A DNA stretch of 64,000 nt from Procambarus clarkii (Eukaryota > Arthropoda > Malacostraca > Decapoda > Cambaridae). Below the pieces are notes generated by a model that made no database searches, had not been told where the DNA came from, and worked only from the letters and a program-made list of their open reading frames with translations. A program made the position numbers and the translations under genes. The stretch is taken from positions 27,751,410 through 27,815,409 of the forward strand of contig NC_091219.1 in assembly GCF_040958095.1 (NCBI RefSeq), given 5' to 3'. Below, one piece after another: positions 10,272 through 22,071 of the stretch (its first letter is position 1; each line of letters starts with the position of its first letter).

Positions 10272-11080
10272 TGGTCGCTGACTGGAGGCACCAACACTTG
10301 TGTGGGCGCTGACTGGAGGCACCAGCACTTGTGTGGGCGCTGACTGGAGGCTCCAACACTTGTGTGGGCGCTGACTGGAGGCTCCAACACTTGTGTGGGC
10401 GCTGACTGGAGGCTCCAACACTTGTGTGGGCGCTGACTGGAGGCACCAACACTTGTGTGGGCGCTGACTGGAGGCTCCAAGACTTGTGTGGTCGCTGACT
10501 GGAGGCACCAGCACTTGTGTGGCCGCTGACTGGAGGCACCAACACTTGTGTGGACGCTGACTGGAGGCACCAACACTTGTGTGGGCGCTGACTGGAGGCT
10601 CCAACACTTGTGTGGCCGCTGACTGGAGGCTCCAGCACTTGTGTGGCCGCTGACTGGAGGCACCAACACTTGTGTGGGCGCTGACTGGAGGCACCAACAC
10701 TTGTGTGGACGCTGACTGGAGGCACCAACACTTGTGTGGCCGCTGACTGGAGGCTCCAGCACTTGTGTGGACGCTGACTGGAGGCACCAACACTTGTGTG
10801 GGCGCTGACTGGAGGCTCCAACACTTGTGTGGCCGCTGACTGGAGGCTCCAGCACTTGTGTGGCCGCTGACTGGAGGCACCAACACTTGTGTGGGCGCTG
10901 ACTGGAGGCACCAACACTTGTGTGGACGCTGACTGGAGGAACCAACACTTGTGTGGGCCCTGACTGGAGGCACCAACACTTGTGTGGGCGCTGACTGGAG
11001 GCACCAACACTTGTGTGGACACTGACTGGAGGCACCAGCACTTGTGTGGGCCCTGACTGGAGGCACCAGCACTTGTGTGG
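10272..11080. repeat. 31-bp minisatellite, about 26 units (copy 2)
   Basis: Same unit and same placement as 3209-4104 but with a different order of unit variants and fewer units. The arrays have evolved separately since the duplication. All three minus-strand frames are again open for the arithmetic reason given for copy 1. Confidence 0.96.
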
Positions 11081-11480
11081 ATAAAAATGTATAATGAGTT
11101 CAAAATTATTTGGTATGTGTCATGGCGCCTTTTTCATGTGCTCGCTCCCCCTAACTTTAGACCCTGCATGGCTACGCCCCTTGAGAGGGGATGCTGTGGC
11201 AGATGAGAGGAGAGGAGGGGAGAGAGAGATGAGAGAGGTGGAGGTGCTGAAGAGCGGGGAGGTGGAGCATGAGGCTCTCCATCATAACTGGATGCCCCAT
11301 CTTGTTTATATATAAATTTTTTGTATAAAAATATATATATTTTACTTCAGTCCATTTTTGCTTTTGATCTCAAATTGTTTTAAGTCTTAGTTTTTAAGTT
11401 TATTTTGTCCACATCATGCCCGAAACGCTATGAGTATAGTGGGTTTAGGCATAGTTTGTACTTGCTCTACCTAGAAATCC
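11081..11480. other. Unassigned sequence
   Basis: A G-rich stretch (gagaggaggggagagagaga near 11210) is followed by AT-rich sequence. The piece at 11416-11460 (gcccgaaacgctatgag) resembles the tail of SINE family I. No gene is seen. Confidence 0.3.
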
Positions 11481-11672
11481 AACATTCTGCTTGAATAAAT
11501 CCACAAGGGCCGTGACGAGGATTCGAACCTGTGTCCGGGAGCATCCCAGATGCTGCCTTAATCGACTGAGCTATGTGATGCTCCTGGACGCAGGTTCGAA
11601 TCCTTGTCACAGCCCTTGTGGATTTGTTCATTTGATGCATCATGTTATTGTGATTTCTGTGTGTAACATTCT
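11480..11672. mobile_element. Fold-back tRNA-like element, copy 1
   Basis: The left arm (ccacaagggccgtgacgagg, then attcgaacctg) and right arm (caggttcgaatccttgtcac, then agcccttgtgg) are reverse complements carrying a tRNA B-box-like ggttcgaatcc. The centre reads aatcgactgagcta. The same fold-back layout occurs at 25440-25650 and 62763-62899. Confidence 0.7.
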
Positions 11673-11744
11673 GCTTGTAACTCACTTTATATGATGAGCA
11701 AACCACACATCGGAAGATGGAGAAACTTCTCCATGCTCCAGATG

Positions 11745-11905
11745 ATGGAGTCTGGCTTCATGCAGGTCGGCGTTCAATCCCCGACCATCCAAGTTGTTGG
11801 GCAACATTACTTTCCCCCGTCCCATCCCAAATCCTTATCCTGACCCTTCTAAGTGCTATATAGCCGTAATTTCTTGGCACTTTCCCCTAATAATTCCCTC
11901 CCTCC
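11745..11905 (+). mobile_element. SINE-like repeat, family II
   Basis: gcaggtcggcgttcaatccc is followed by the family II body and tail (tatagccgtaatttcttggc). Same family as 860-1042 and 57433-57606. Confidence 0.65.
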
Positions 11906-12059
11906 TTCGCTCCGTCCTGGACCATTATAAAGTCGTGTGTGTGAATACATCATTTACATAATGTTTGTATTCACTTTTCCCTAAATAAACATTATGATTA
12001 TTATTATAAATATGGTACAGCTGGGTTGTAATTAATTGGTATATTTTGGCAAAGCCTCT

Positions 12060-12228
12060 ATAGTAGGCATCCATCAGTGTGAGACTATAATTAGGAGTTA
12101 CGCTATGGTAACCAGGGCGCAAAGCCAGGGTAAATCGACATTGAGGAGAGGCTGTCACCCATGCAGCAATTCCCCACTCTCCATGTTGTTGGAATTCTCC
12201 AATGGAAAGGCAAACGCAAATACGCATG
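12060..12228 (+). repeat. Dispersed repeat, copy 2 of 2
   Basis: Shares ordered blocks with 1768-1965, including ggcatccatcagtgtgagac and agggcgcaaagccagggtaa. Confidence 0.6.
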
Positions 12229-12516
12229 GTTCCAGCGACGACGCATGAGCTGCCAGAACGAAGTTGAAGCCATCAACGAGCTGCCTTAGGGGCTCGTTGT
12301 TATTTACACATCGTTGGAACATTCGTTATAGAATTGTCTCTGAATTCACCTATGTGGCCACAGGTAGAGAGTTCCACAGCCCCTTTCCGCCCGAGGATGA
12401 CATCCTTCACCGCCCAGCAAAAGGTGAAAATCGTACATTTTGGTTTTATAATATTAAAATTTATATATTTATAATATTTATTAAAAATATTTAATGAATA
12501 TATATAATATTTTATA

Positions 12517-12700
12517 GTGTCGCGATCCAGAGGGGGAATGCTCGCTGCATCCTCGGTTCATGCCCGGCGTCGGAGGAGTTCGAGGAAATCTACAGCCTCT
12601 AGGAAGCGAACTTTTTTGTGTGTCCTCTTAATGTTAATTTTTTGTATAAAATCAGATATGTAACTGCATAACCTTGCATAATAAAGTGTACACCATAAAA
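12517..12700 (+). mobile_element. 3' end fragment of the minus-strand retroelement family
   Basis: The plus strand reads RGNARCILGSCPASEEFEEI then a stop, matching the C-terminal end of the element at 7400-8781 (IQRGNACCVFGTSP). It is followed by a 3' tail ending in aataaagtgtacaccataaaa. Only the last few dozen codons are present. Confidence 0.7.
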
Positions 12701-12835
12701 AAGGGGGGTGGTAGGAGAAGCGAACACTCTTACGTATTCAGAGTTAAATGGCAAGTTTTTCCCTGAATGCTCTGTGTTCCCTTCTCTGAGGCTGTGGGTT
12801 CCTATAATTGCACCAGTGGTGGTACCCCCCTAATA
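12700..12835 (-). repeat. Dispersed repeat related to 7199-7335, inverted
   Basis: Begins ggggggtggtaggagaa and ends gtggtggtacccccc, the complement of the family seen at 7199-7335. Confidence 0.5.
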
Positions 12836-13399
12836 TTTTATAATATAATTCATTAAAAAATATTTTAATACTTCCTCGGGCTGAAGGGGGGCTAAGGAAC
12901 TCTGTGACCCAACTGTTGATGATTGATAAAGATTAAGCCACCAAAGAGGTGGCACGGGCATGATTAGCCCGTAAGACCCACTGATGTGGGAGTCGACCTC
13001 CTATTGATCTCATGGCGCCGAGACGCTGCTTCAGGCGCTTCAAGCCACTATAACACAGAAGCTTTTGTGTGTGTATTCCACTGATAGAAAGCATAGATTT
13101 AAATTGTCGATACAAAATTATTTTGTTTAAAGCGTCTTTTTTCTAATTTGAATCTCGCTTCCTATTGCCGCCAAACACCACCACTGTGGTCAGAAGTTCA
13201 AATCAGGTACTGCATTATTCTATTAATTACTGAATGAAAATAAATACTTATATATAAGTGAATACATATTATTTGTTATTTATTATTTATATCATTTTAC
13301 TTACAATAATATAAGATAATTTGTATTTAAACCCTTTGAATGGAAATGTCAACATTGATCTTACTCAGATGAAACATAACAGTGTTCTCGCTAGACACG
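12836..13399. other. Upstream region of the THAP/zinc-finger gene
   Basis: AT-rich sequence with a dispersed-repeat-like segment at about 12910-13060 (aaagaggtggcacgggcatg). No ORF of interest. The promoter should lie near its right end, but no core motif is clear. Confidence 0.3.
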
Positions 13400-13564
13400 G
13401 AGATCCCTTTTATATAACCGTATTATGAATGAAAACAAGTGGGATATTTGCCCTAATTGTGAGCGTGAAGTGACTGTAGTGGGCCGTGGCCCCGAGAGTG
13501 GCTGAGGAAGTGGCCGGCGAGGTAGCCAGTGGCCGTCACCACCATCTTGTGAGGGAAGCTGAAG
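13400..13564 (+). other. Probable 5' UTR exon 1 of the THAP/zinc-finger gene
   Basis: A GC-richer island (ggccgtggccccgagagtgg) ends in gggaagctgaag followed by a perfect donor gtaaga at 13565. No start codon is needed because the first ATG lies in the next exon. The transcription start is not visible, so the left edge is approximate. Confidence 0.45.
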
Positions 13565-13659
13565 GTAAGACTTCACCTCTCCTCTCACTTTATGGCTTGG
13601 GCCACGGGTTTAGCCAGGATGCGTGTGTTGGAAATATGTTTTAAGAGTGTGGTGTAGGG

Positions 13660-14430
13660 TGTGGGGGGCGAGGTAGGGGGTGGGGGTGGGGGAGGGTTTA
13701 TACTCATGGGTGGTTGGGGCTACGGGGGTAAAGCCAATGATCTAAACAATGGTGTAAAATGTTCTCTCTCTCTCTCCCCCAGCTCTGGCCTACCTCCCCC
13801 CCCCCTCTGTCTCTCTTCCCATGCTCCAGCTTATAGTGTGGGTGCCGTGGGCTTATTTACAAGTCTGGGTTACAATTATCACCATGTCATCTCCCACCTC
13901 TCGTTTCCTCCTCCCACCTCCTGATGTTTCCTCCTCCTACCTGACGTTTCCTCTCAGTCATATATTCTTCCTCCTCCTTATTCCACTTCCTGAACTTTCA
14001 TCCCTCTCTGACTTTGTTTTCCTGAGAACACTCCATAGCAATCAATTGACTCAAGATGCAGTATAAAGTATATATATATATATATTATATATATATAGGG
14101 GACACCACTTCTGGTTGCATTTGTAGGGACCCTCGGCCCCGAAGATGATGATATGCAGCATCCGGGGGAGCCTTCTGGGGCACCCGTGTACACTCACATA
14201 TTGCCTTCTCCTACTAACCCCCCCCCTCCTATATTTTGTATATTTTGTCATTTTATTTCAGTTAAAACTTCTTTACACAAAATGGATTACAACATTGGTT
14301 ACATGCAAGGTACAAGGCTAATTGTCACAGGTTGTCGAGCTCTTCCAGCTTCTCAGATGGCTGGCAGGAACCAAGGATGCAGTGTGCATTTTCTTGTATA
14401 TTATATATATTATTATTATTTTTTTTTATT
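13660..14430. other. Intron 1
   Basis: Contains a G-rich stretch near 13663-13690, pyrimidine runs at 13765-13800, (TA)n at about 14070-14095, and a distant relative of the 7199-7335 repeat at 14098-14235. No gene is seen. Confidence 0.4.
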
Positions 14431-14434
14431 GCAG

Positions 14435-14522
14435 TGTACCTGAGTGAAGAGTTTAATCATGAGTAGTGGTGAGCGTAGACCACTGAAGCGGAAGGCAGAG
14501 GAGTCACTTGAACAGGAACATG
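14435..14522 (+). CDS. Exon 2: start codon exon of the THAP/zinc-finger gene
   Basis: Acceptor ttttttttattgcag ends at 14434. The ATG at 14459 starts MSSGERRPLKRKAEESLEQE, a basic-then-acidic segment that could hold a nuclear localisation signal (PLKRK). The donor gtaaga begins at 14523, so the exon ends in phase 1. The first 24 nt are 5' UTR. Residues 1-21. Confidence 0.7.
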
Positions 14523-15175
14523 GTAAGATATAATTTAGCTATAACAGTGGATGAAAATGTTGCTTCATGTTTTTTTAATGTACTTTACAGTTGTGTTTAT
14601 TTGTAGGAATACTGATAGGTGAATATCATAGTTTTCTGGGAGGCCTCCTAATGGTGGTCACTTGATGGACAGATGTAATAGGACCCATTATCACCACACC
14701 AGAAATAAATCTCTCTCTGATATCCCCAGAGTCAAACTTAATCTGTGTAAACATTCTATGTAAATAAAGGGACCTAGCCACTCCCTAATGAATTGAAAAG
14801 CTGTCCAACTTTTGCATCATTCAAAAACAAAACTAAAAAGTACCTAATTTCATCTTCATAATTTCCTACCTTGTAGCTTTATAATTGCACTGTATCTAGT
14901 GCTACCCAATCTCCCAATCTTATGTACCTAATCCAAACAACTTTACCATTGTGATCATTGCTGTCTTCTTATATGTGCTATCAATTTGCTGTATGTCTAT
15001 TAATCTTTGTTTAAATTACCAATTAAGCTGTCAATGCAATCAATCAGAGCTACCAATGTGCTTTAATATACTTACTAATCTCTCTCATCTGATTTTTTTC
15101 TTGCAATGTACCTATTATCACTATTAATTCTGCTAGGATTTACCTACTTAAAATTATCTGTTAGATTAAGGACCT

Positions 15176-15298
15176 GCCCGAAATGCTGCGCGTACTAGTG
15201 GCTTTACAAGAATGTAAATATCATGCTATGTATCCTCACAAACCCAATGTACCTTCTTGTATATAAATAAATAAAAATAAAATAAATAAACAAATAGA
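15176..15298 (+). mobile_element. SINE family I, 3' tail only
   Basis: acctgcccgaaatgctgcgc, then gtactagtggctttacaaga, and an aataaataaa tail. It matches the 3' half of the full copy at 57079-57345. Confidence 0.65.
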
Positions 15299-15396
15299 GT
15301 AGTGAAAACCAAATGAACATAATGTATGTGAGTGTTGGGCTCTGGACAATGACATAGGGGCTAATTTTCAGCATATGGGAGACATAATAGATATAA

Positions 15397-15684
15397 ATTT
15401 ATTTATTTATTTATATATACAAGAGTACTTACATTCTTGTACAGCCACTAGTACGCATAGCGTTTCGGGCAAGTCCTTAATCCTATGTTCCCTAAAATAC
15501 GACCCTGCGAAAAATCGTTCTAACAACCAAGTACCCATTTTACTGTTGAGTTAAACAAGAGGCTACAGTTAAGGATTTGCACCCAGTAAATCCTCCCCGG
15601 CCAGGATACGAACCCAGGACAAAGCGCTCGCGGCTCACTCGTGAACCCAGGTGAGTGTCTTAACCACTACACCACGGGGACTGC
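15397..15684 (-). mobile_element. SINE family I, near-complete copy
   Basis: In reverse complement: a tRNA-like head with A-box-like gtggtgtagtggttaagaca and B-box-like gggttcgtatcc, then the shared gcccgaaacgctatgcgta tail ending in an A/T-rich run. Oriented opposite to the host gene. Confidence 0.75.
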
Positions 15685-15699
15685 AAATAAGGGTGTAAG

Positions 15700-17010
15700 C
15701 CACCAATTTACCAGCCAACTCTTTCACAGATCGAGCCCTTTGATGGGGCACTGGGGGGGAGGCTTGCTTGGTTTGCCAACACTTAGGCCCAAGATTCATG
15801 GGCTTTTGGGTTGTTTTTAGCAGCCTGCAGTGGAGGTGGCTGATCCTGCAGTCCTCGATGAGCTCGAGGTTTTCAGGGCAGCATTGAAAACTTCCCCTTA
15901 CATTTGTCAAGTCATCTCAGGGTGGGTGACTTCGGGCATGGTCAAAATGACTGCATCTCTTCAGTGGGTTTCCTGCCTGTTTCTAGTCTCGAAACGGGAC
16001 TCTGGATCTCTGGTTTATCCTCGACCTGTCCAGGTTTAACTAGATAGTTTATTCCTTGCTCCTCCTTTCAGATGATCACGGACCCAGGTCTGTCTCATTC
16101 TACAGACAGGTACGTATACTTTGAGGATCTCCCTGGACTTCTCGGATGCGTACTGGTACGTCTCTATTCATCCGAGGTTCAGGGATTGGTTAGACTTCGT
16201 CGGTTGGCGGCAGGCTCTCCGCTTTTGGGTTCACCTGTTCAGGCTCAATCTGCCTTCTCGTGTTTATGCATTTGGCTCAGGTCACGTTTGGCTCGGGTCA
16301 TGATGACCTCGTATTCATTTGCTGGGTGTTTGGGTGTTGGCCTAGCGACGACTGACTGGTGTGTGCTCCAAACCAGTCCACGTGTCTGTTAGCCCAGGGT
16401 CTGGTGCTTTCCCAGCTCACAGGACTTGGGTTCTTGGTGAACTGGTGGAAGTCCCTGTTGGTTTTGTCCTAGGTTTGGACTTGGTTGGGCCTTGTTTGGG
16501 ATTCGCGTTAGGCGTTGCTTTCATTATCTCTAGCAGCCTTGCTCCTGCTGCAGTGCCGCCATCTCATGGTGTTGAGTTGGTGCAGGGTGACTCAGCGGTT
16601 GCTCGAGCAGTTGTGTGGAAATTTGAACTTCGCCCTTATTGTTTAGCCCTTGGGTAGGGCTTGGCTTTGGAGGCTTTTCCTGAATTTTTGATCATTTATT
16701 TACATTGTTTGGAGAGTGTTTTTTTACTGTTTTGAGGCTGCGGTCTCGTTTCCACAACAAACTTTCTGGGTACCTTCCCCTGGTGGTGGCAAACATGAAT
16801 AAATTTACATAAAATTGTTCATACGTGCCACTGCTCCCTGTACCTCTCTGAGGGGGGGGGGGCCATGTTCTAGCTCATGGTCCACAGTAGTCCAAATAGA
16901 ACTCCGTGACTGATGGCATCTTGTAGTCACGGAGGCACCATATCAGTATAGTAGCTTCAGGGAGCCACCAGGGCCCACCCAGTAATTTGTTTCATTACAT
17001 TCAATGTTTT
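15700..17010 (+). mobile_element. DIRS-like retrotransposon remnant, badly broken
   Basis: Plus-strand frames give fragments of a tyrosine-recombinase-type (DIRS) reverse transcriptase: VSCLFLVSKRDSG, then a shifted frame with SLDFSDAYWYVSIHPRF, matching the usual LDLxDAYWHVPIHPxF block. Several frameshifts are present. The right end (16840-17010) is a segment with gtagcttcagggagccacca and gggcccacccag that recurs at several other intronic sites and probably forms the element's terminal repeat. Confidence 0.6.
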
Positions 17011-17548
17011 TTTTATTATTATAAAATTAGTTTAGTAATAGAGTATTAAGATATTAAGATAATAAAAAGCTATTAAAGCACTTGGGTTAGAAATGGGTTA
17101 TTAGTTTGGAACTTTGAAGATCATAGGTTGATGAACTTGAGCTATGCGTCGAAGTAAAAGTCACAAGCTTCTTCTATATTTTTTAATTTCATTAATGGTA
17201 TGTTTAATTACGAGAACTAACTTGGTACAAGTATGATGAAATATTTTGGAGCAATGTGATGGAATTGAATTTATTTTTTGGATCACCTCAGATGCATAGA
17301 TACATCATGCCACTGTAATTGCATTGTGCATCAACTTGAGCTCGAGGAAATTTGAGCTAAAAATAATTTGAGCTCTAGGATATGAGGCTTAACCGGGGTA
17401 AATACATTGTTATTTGTAAAGACCTCTATAACCAGGTATTTTGGTACCTGTATTTCATTAAAGGTATTGTGTGATATGCTGCAATAGGAGACTAATTATT
17501 TTTCATGATTGCCTTATTAAAGCATATTTTATTTACTGATTTTTGCAG

Positions 17549-17793
17549 GAAGAAGCAAAACTGGAAAAGAAGCAAGAACTGAAGTACTGGTTGCAGGCTG
17601 TACAACGGCTGGCAATATAGGTATTTTGACGCTGTCAGATAATGACTGGGCTTGCCTCGACTCTCCTCCAATTCACACCAAAGAAAATACTGCCAGTATT
17701 TCGAAAAGGGAAGAAAATAAGGATGGGTCTGTTAGTTGTGGTGTTATGTGGAGGGGCGACGAGGGAAGACAGCTAGACTCGTCTGTACCACAG
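17549..17793 (+). CDS. Exon 3 of the THAP/zinc-finger gene
   Basis: Acceptor gatttttgcag ends at 17548; donor gtaaca begins at 17794. Phase 1 in, phase 0 out. It encodes residues 22-103, including GRSKTGKEARTEVL at the start and GILTLSDNDWACLDSP in the middle. No domain is recognised; it is polar and probably disordered. The only non-consensus donor base is +5 (gtaaca). Confidence 0.7.
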
Positions 17794-18342
17794 GTAACAC
17801 TTCACAAGTCTCTTTGTTTATTGAAAATTCTTTTAATAATTTCCCCAAGGAGAAGCGCGCAAAGTCATTCTTCTTAGAATTTTATTAGCTGCATATGCTG
17901 TATGACTGGTGATTAGCAGTTTTTGCATTAAATTTCCTAACCATTCCTAGTTTTTCATGAAGTTTCAATAATTAAAAAATTTTGTGAACACTCTTATAAT
18001 TTCATTTGAGCCAAATTCATTTTAATATATTTGCTTCCATTGTAGGAAACATTTTGATGCCTTTTAATTTTGTTTATAAATATTTTTGGGACAGTTGTTG
18101 AAGTTCTTTGGCTCCGTAGGCATATGTTACTTGCTTCCCGCGCCCTGGAACACACCACTCTGGTTCCATAGACATGTGTCAACTTTAACTTTTAAGACCT
18201 TAAATGTACATACTATTGACCAATACTGTATGTTATTGAACATATTGGTCAGGTGGGTGCAATACCCCTTTGTCGTTTGTGTGCAGTGACACATCTTCAG
18301 GTGTGTAATACCATTTCTACATATCCAAAATCACTCTTACAG
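17794..18342. other. Intron 3
   Basis: AT-rich unique-looking sequence. No repeat or gene is recognised. It ends in a good pyrimidine-containing acceptor (aaaatcactcttacag). Confidence 0.5.
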
Positions 18343-18537
18343 GTATGTTTAAGCTGCAAGAGAGAAGCAAATGGCAAGACGTCTGACTGTGGCACACAAA
18401 CATTTCATTTTCTGCCGGCAACATCCGCTCCGGAGGCATTTGTTCTGGAGTCAGGCTGTAAGACGGAGACATCAAAGCAAGTTGCTCTCGCAAGTGTCAA
18501 CCTTAAGAATATTAAAGTGGAAGTACCTGACGACCAG
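18343..18537 (+). CDS. Exon 4 of the THAP/zinc-finger gene
   Basis: Phase 0 in and out; donor gtgagc at 18538. Encodes residues 104-168, beginning VCLSCKREANGKTSDC and ending NIKVEVPDDQ. A C-x2-C pair is present, but no second pair in a zinc-binding register. The IKVEVPDD stretch resembles a SUMO-type acidic motif; that is only a suggestion. Confidence 0.7.
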
Positions 18538-19339
18538 GTGAGCCACAGAATGGTTTTAACCATTTAGATGAGATGTGGAAATTTACTTTTTGTCCACTTT
18601 AGTATAAAAATCTGGGCTGTGTGTACTTTTGTGGTAGAAAGATCTTAGAGATTGAAAACAAATTTCCTGGTATGTGCTGTCATCTGGTGGTGGTAGTCTG
18701 AAGCACTTGTGTTTTATATCATTATTTTATTTCTAAATAACTAACATATTTTTTGTTTTTATTTATGGAATGTATTAGTATACAAGTATGAACAAATGGA
18801 TCTTCTTAAATATACTGTATATTGTTGTACTTGGGCAGTTTTAAATTTTTACGTACTTTCGGGTTATTAATTAATAATACAAAAATTTTTTTACTGCTTC
18901 GTTTGGGTGATGAGCTAACCAACATTTGTAATTATCATGAGCCAGTGTGCCTTTGAAAACCCTAACAGTTCAGAATGGCTAAAATGTTTAGGGAAGAATT
19001 GTGGAAAAATAATTTTCATTGGGAAGAAGGTCTTTGGCAGGTAAAACAGGACATTTGTTACGAAAATAATAACTTCTTACACTAGAAAATCCCTGATGGT
19101 CCAAATGGTTGGGCACTTTCTTTACCCCATCATATCCAAGCTCCTATCCCTCTTATTCCTTCCAAGTACTGTACCACATAGACACTGGCTTAGCATTTAC
19201 TCTGAATAATCATCTTACCTTTCTTGGAAGTAGTGTATAACACTGATCCCAGCTTGGGCTTTATAAATATCAGTTCTTTTACTAAAGTTGGCCTAGTTTT
19301 GGTGGTTATTGATATTAATATTAGTTTTTCTTTTAACAG
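18538..19339. other. Intron 4
   Basis: AT-rich. A degenerate SINE family II copy lies at about 19086-19190 (atggtccaaatggttgggca). The acceptor ttcttttaacag precedes exon 5. Confidence 0.45.
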
Positions 19340-19479
19340 GAATATGAAAGACATCCATTAGTCTGCTGTGTTCGTGATTGTGAATCCCGGTCAAATGAAG
19401 CGGATTCCATCATATTCTACGCTGTTCCTCATAATAAAGAGCTCAAGTTATTTTGGGCAGAAGTGCTTGATATTATTGT
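19340..19479 (+). CDS. Exon 5: first half of the THAP domain
   Basis: Encodes residues 169-214 plus two bases. The THAP zinc site begins with C177-x4-C182 (CCVRDC), followed by the family's F...P (FYAVP) and the invariant Trp (W207, in LKLFWAEVL). Phase 0 in; donor gtaaga at 19480, phase 2 out. THAP domains bind DNA through one zinc ion held by C2CH ligands. The second ligand pair lies in exon 6. Confidence 0.82.
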
Positions 19480-20599
19480 GTAAGACAATTTGTATTTGTT
19501 TTGTAATTAAGCAAATAGATGAAATGTAAAAGTTTAATAACAGCTTTGTTCTGGATTCTGCCTTGCTTCAATTTGAAAAACTCCTTAGTAAGCTGCAGGC
19601 AAGATAAGTCCACTACGGGCTCACCATAGCTCGTGTTACTTGGAACTTTTTGTTCCGGGTAGCGAATCTTAAACAACAACAAACACAATGCATGCAAGAA
19701 CATGCCATAGCATAGACCTCTTGTTATTTGTGGGATATTTTAATTTCAGGCTTGACTATTCACAGTTACTCTTCATATCATCACCTTTTTGGGGTTTTAT
19801 GAATAATATTTCCATACATTTTATTCATTACTTGACAAAGTAGTCATGAACAGTTTTAAACAAAAATATGTCATTTTATAATAACTTGCATTGTAAAAGA
19901 CAGCTGCTGCCAACTCCATAGGATCCAGCTACCCCTATATGATCTGTGCACACTATTTCTGCCTAAACCTAGTCTGTAAAATATATTGGTATAACTTGCC
20001 CCATGTACATAGGTACATATACTGTACATATACAGTCGAGCCCGGCTCCAGGCCGTGCTCGGGGAGTAGAAGAGCTCATGAAACCCTCTCCAGGTATACA
20101 CACACCTACATTGTCACATTATTGATAAGCTGAAGTACAGTAGTCTTTCTTTCCCTGTCAATGGGAGTTATAATGTTATAGTAATGACAGAGAATGTGAG
20201 GACTGGATGATACGAGTGAAATAGTTACACAACAAAATATTTTGGACACAAAATCTGAGGATGAGATGGGGAAGTAAGACATAGACTTGAAACTTAACAT
20301 ACAATGGAAATTGCTAGTAGTCCATTGAATACAAAAAAATTGACTAATAATATAAAATATAAAGCAACGATGTTAATCTGAATTTCATTGAGCCACTAGA
20401 AATTCAATTTCACTTAAGACTGAAGGCATTGTGTAGAAAGCAAAGTGGGAAGTCTATTTACCAGGCATGCACTGCTGTCATCCTGCCACTTGGTGTGGTG
20501 TTGTAGGAATTGTCTGGCTGGGTGAGGCATGTATCACCCATTTGTTGTACTATACAGTACTTTATGATAAAATGATTTTATGATACCCAGCAGCCAGGA

Positions 20600-21130
20600 A
20601 TCTTGTAGACTTTCCTGTTTTCTATGGCTTTGTGTGGCCTTTGGTCATGTTTTGCAGTTGTTGGGCTGCTGCTGTTTTAGATTCAGCTACTCGGAACAAA
20701 ATTTCCATGTAGCTCGGGCTACAGTGGCTCCATAAAACCTGTTGGGTGCTTTTTGTTTTCACACTTGCAGTGCTTCCTCCTCCTTGAAGTATGCCCTTTC
20801 CTTTTTCTCCATGGGTAGATAGCTTCAGGGAGCCACATGGGGTTCCTGAGCCTCCCTTCCAAAATGAACTAAACACCCTCCCTTCCCAAGGGTGTCAGGG
20901 TAATTTCTATCATCATAAGAACTAATGGTGGAGCAGCCAGCTGACCCAGTTTGTCGCCTCCTCCTCTTACCCCCTCAAACAATGGGGAGAGGTGGTGTGT
21001 TGTAGCACTCACTAGTATCATAAATTTTTTATCATTTGTTTTCATTGTTGCAGAGTTCTTTTGGCAGTTTTGAGGCTGTAGTCTTGTTTTTAACCAAGCA
21101 GTAGTCTGTTGTTTGGCTGATTTTTTAGAA
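20600..21130 (+). mobile_element. DIRS-related dispersed repeat fragment
   Basis: Shares atgggtagatagcttcaggg and ggagccaca with 30245-30290, and ttttgaggctg-type sequence with 16730. No coding frame survives. Confidence 0.45.
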
Positions 21131-21524
21131 TAGGGATGTTCCTCAAACTTAACTATAGCAGTTCCTCAAATTTAACTATGGCAGTTCCTCAAATTACACC
21201 TTATTGAATAATATTATTGCAAAAAACTAGATGTAAAACCATTCACAGACAATGAAATAATTATATTAAAATGTATTTGCGGTAATCCCCACCACACTGT
21301 TTGGTTGGAGCACACCATCGCTAGTGTGTACTCTTTCAGCACCTAAATATTCTCAGACTTCCTCGTTCCATCACGGCCAAAGTATGTCTCCTAAATGTTT
21401 TTTTTTTAGTTTCCCCATGATCAGAAAATGCATTTTAACAATACAGGTACAAGAAAATTTTTTGGGAATAATTTGTTTCTGCACACTGGGGGCTTGTCAT
21501 ATTTAATAGCAGCGCAGCAGAATT

Positions 21525-21755
21525 GTTAATATCCTCCCAGCAAGTATAAGAAATATTGCCAGAACAAAAGTGGAAGTCTTCAATAAAAAACTGGATAGTT
21601 TTATGCAAAAGCTATCAGGCCAATGTGCCGTAGTGGATACAGTATGTGGGCCTACAGGCTGCTCAAAACAGCAGCCTAATAGACCAAGCTCTCACAAGTC
21701 TGGCCAGGCTTGGGGAGTAGAACTCTCAAAACCCCATCCAAGTAGTACTGTATAA
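21525..21755 (+). mobile_element. CR1-like LINE C-terminal fragment
   Basis: The frame reads NIARTKVEVFNKKLDSFMQ, like the last helix of CR1-type RT proteins, followed by the tail giving QPNRPSSHKSGQAWGVEL. A better preserved relative is at 41320-41765. Confidence 0.6.
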
Positions 21756-21959
21756 TCCAAGTAAGGATGCATCATCAATGGTTCTCCCCCCCCCCCACCT
21801 ATACTTTCCACCAACCCCTACTCCTCCCCCTGCCCCTATTCTCCACCCACCCCCACATCTCAAATCCCATCATATCACTAATTACGGTATTAAAGTTTTA
21901 TGCTAAAACTGCTTTGGTCATTTATGTATTATAATTAACGAAACTTTAATATCTTTCAG

Positions 21960-22071
21960 ACCTGACTGCTATAGTTCCTCGGAGCAGTATGTCTGCAGCT
22001 TGCATTTCATAACTCCCCAAAAATTACCAGTTGTGAAGACAAAAACTCGAAAAAAGAAAACCTGCGACATG
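21960..22071 (+). CDS. Exon 6: second half of the THAP domain
   Basis: Completes codon 215 and encodes residues 216-252. C227-x2-H230-F231 (CSLHF) supplies the last two zinc ligands of the C2CH THAP domain. A basic stretch (KTKTRKKKT) follows and may extend DNA contact or nuclear import. Acceptor atctttcag ends at 21959; donor gtatgt begins at 22072. Phase 2 in, phase 0 out. Confidence 0.82.

Larger units (their letters stand above)
8782..11080. repeat. Duplicated block, copy 2
   Basis: Matches 1579-4104. Positions 8856-9033 (containing a TATA-like cttatataaacac) have no counterpart in copy 1, while the 3' flank of the ORF, the ORF, its upstream 200 bp and the 31-bp array all correspond. Confidence 0.85.
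14523..17548. other. Intron 2 with SINE, DIRS-like and other repeats
   Basis: The first 650 bp are AT-rich with nothing recognised. SINE tail fragments lie at 15176-15298, a SINE at 15397-15684 and a DIRS-like remnant at 15700-17010. The final 530 bp (17011-17540) are AT-rich and unassigned. Confidence 0.5.
19480..21959. other. Intron 5 with LINE and DIRS-related fragments
   Basis: Contains a LINE tail scrap at about 20025-20100 (gccgtgctcggggagtag), DIRS-related sequence at about 20600-21130, a dispersed repeat at 21340-21535 that also occurs at 32820-33000, and a CR1-like tail at 21525-21755. The rest (19480-20020, 20100-20600, 21760-21959) is AT-rich or C-rich and unassigned. Confidence 0.5.

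Noticed and set aside
10230-11103. Three overlapping minus-strand ORFs of 265-287 codons
   Set aside because: Same repeat artefact in the duplicated array.
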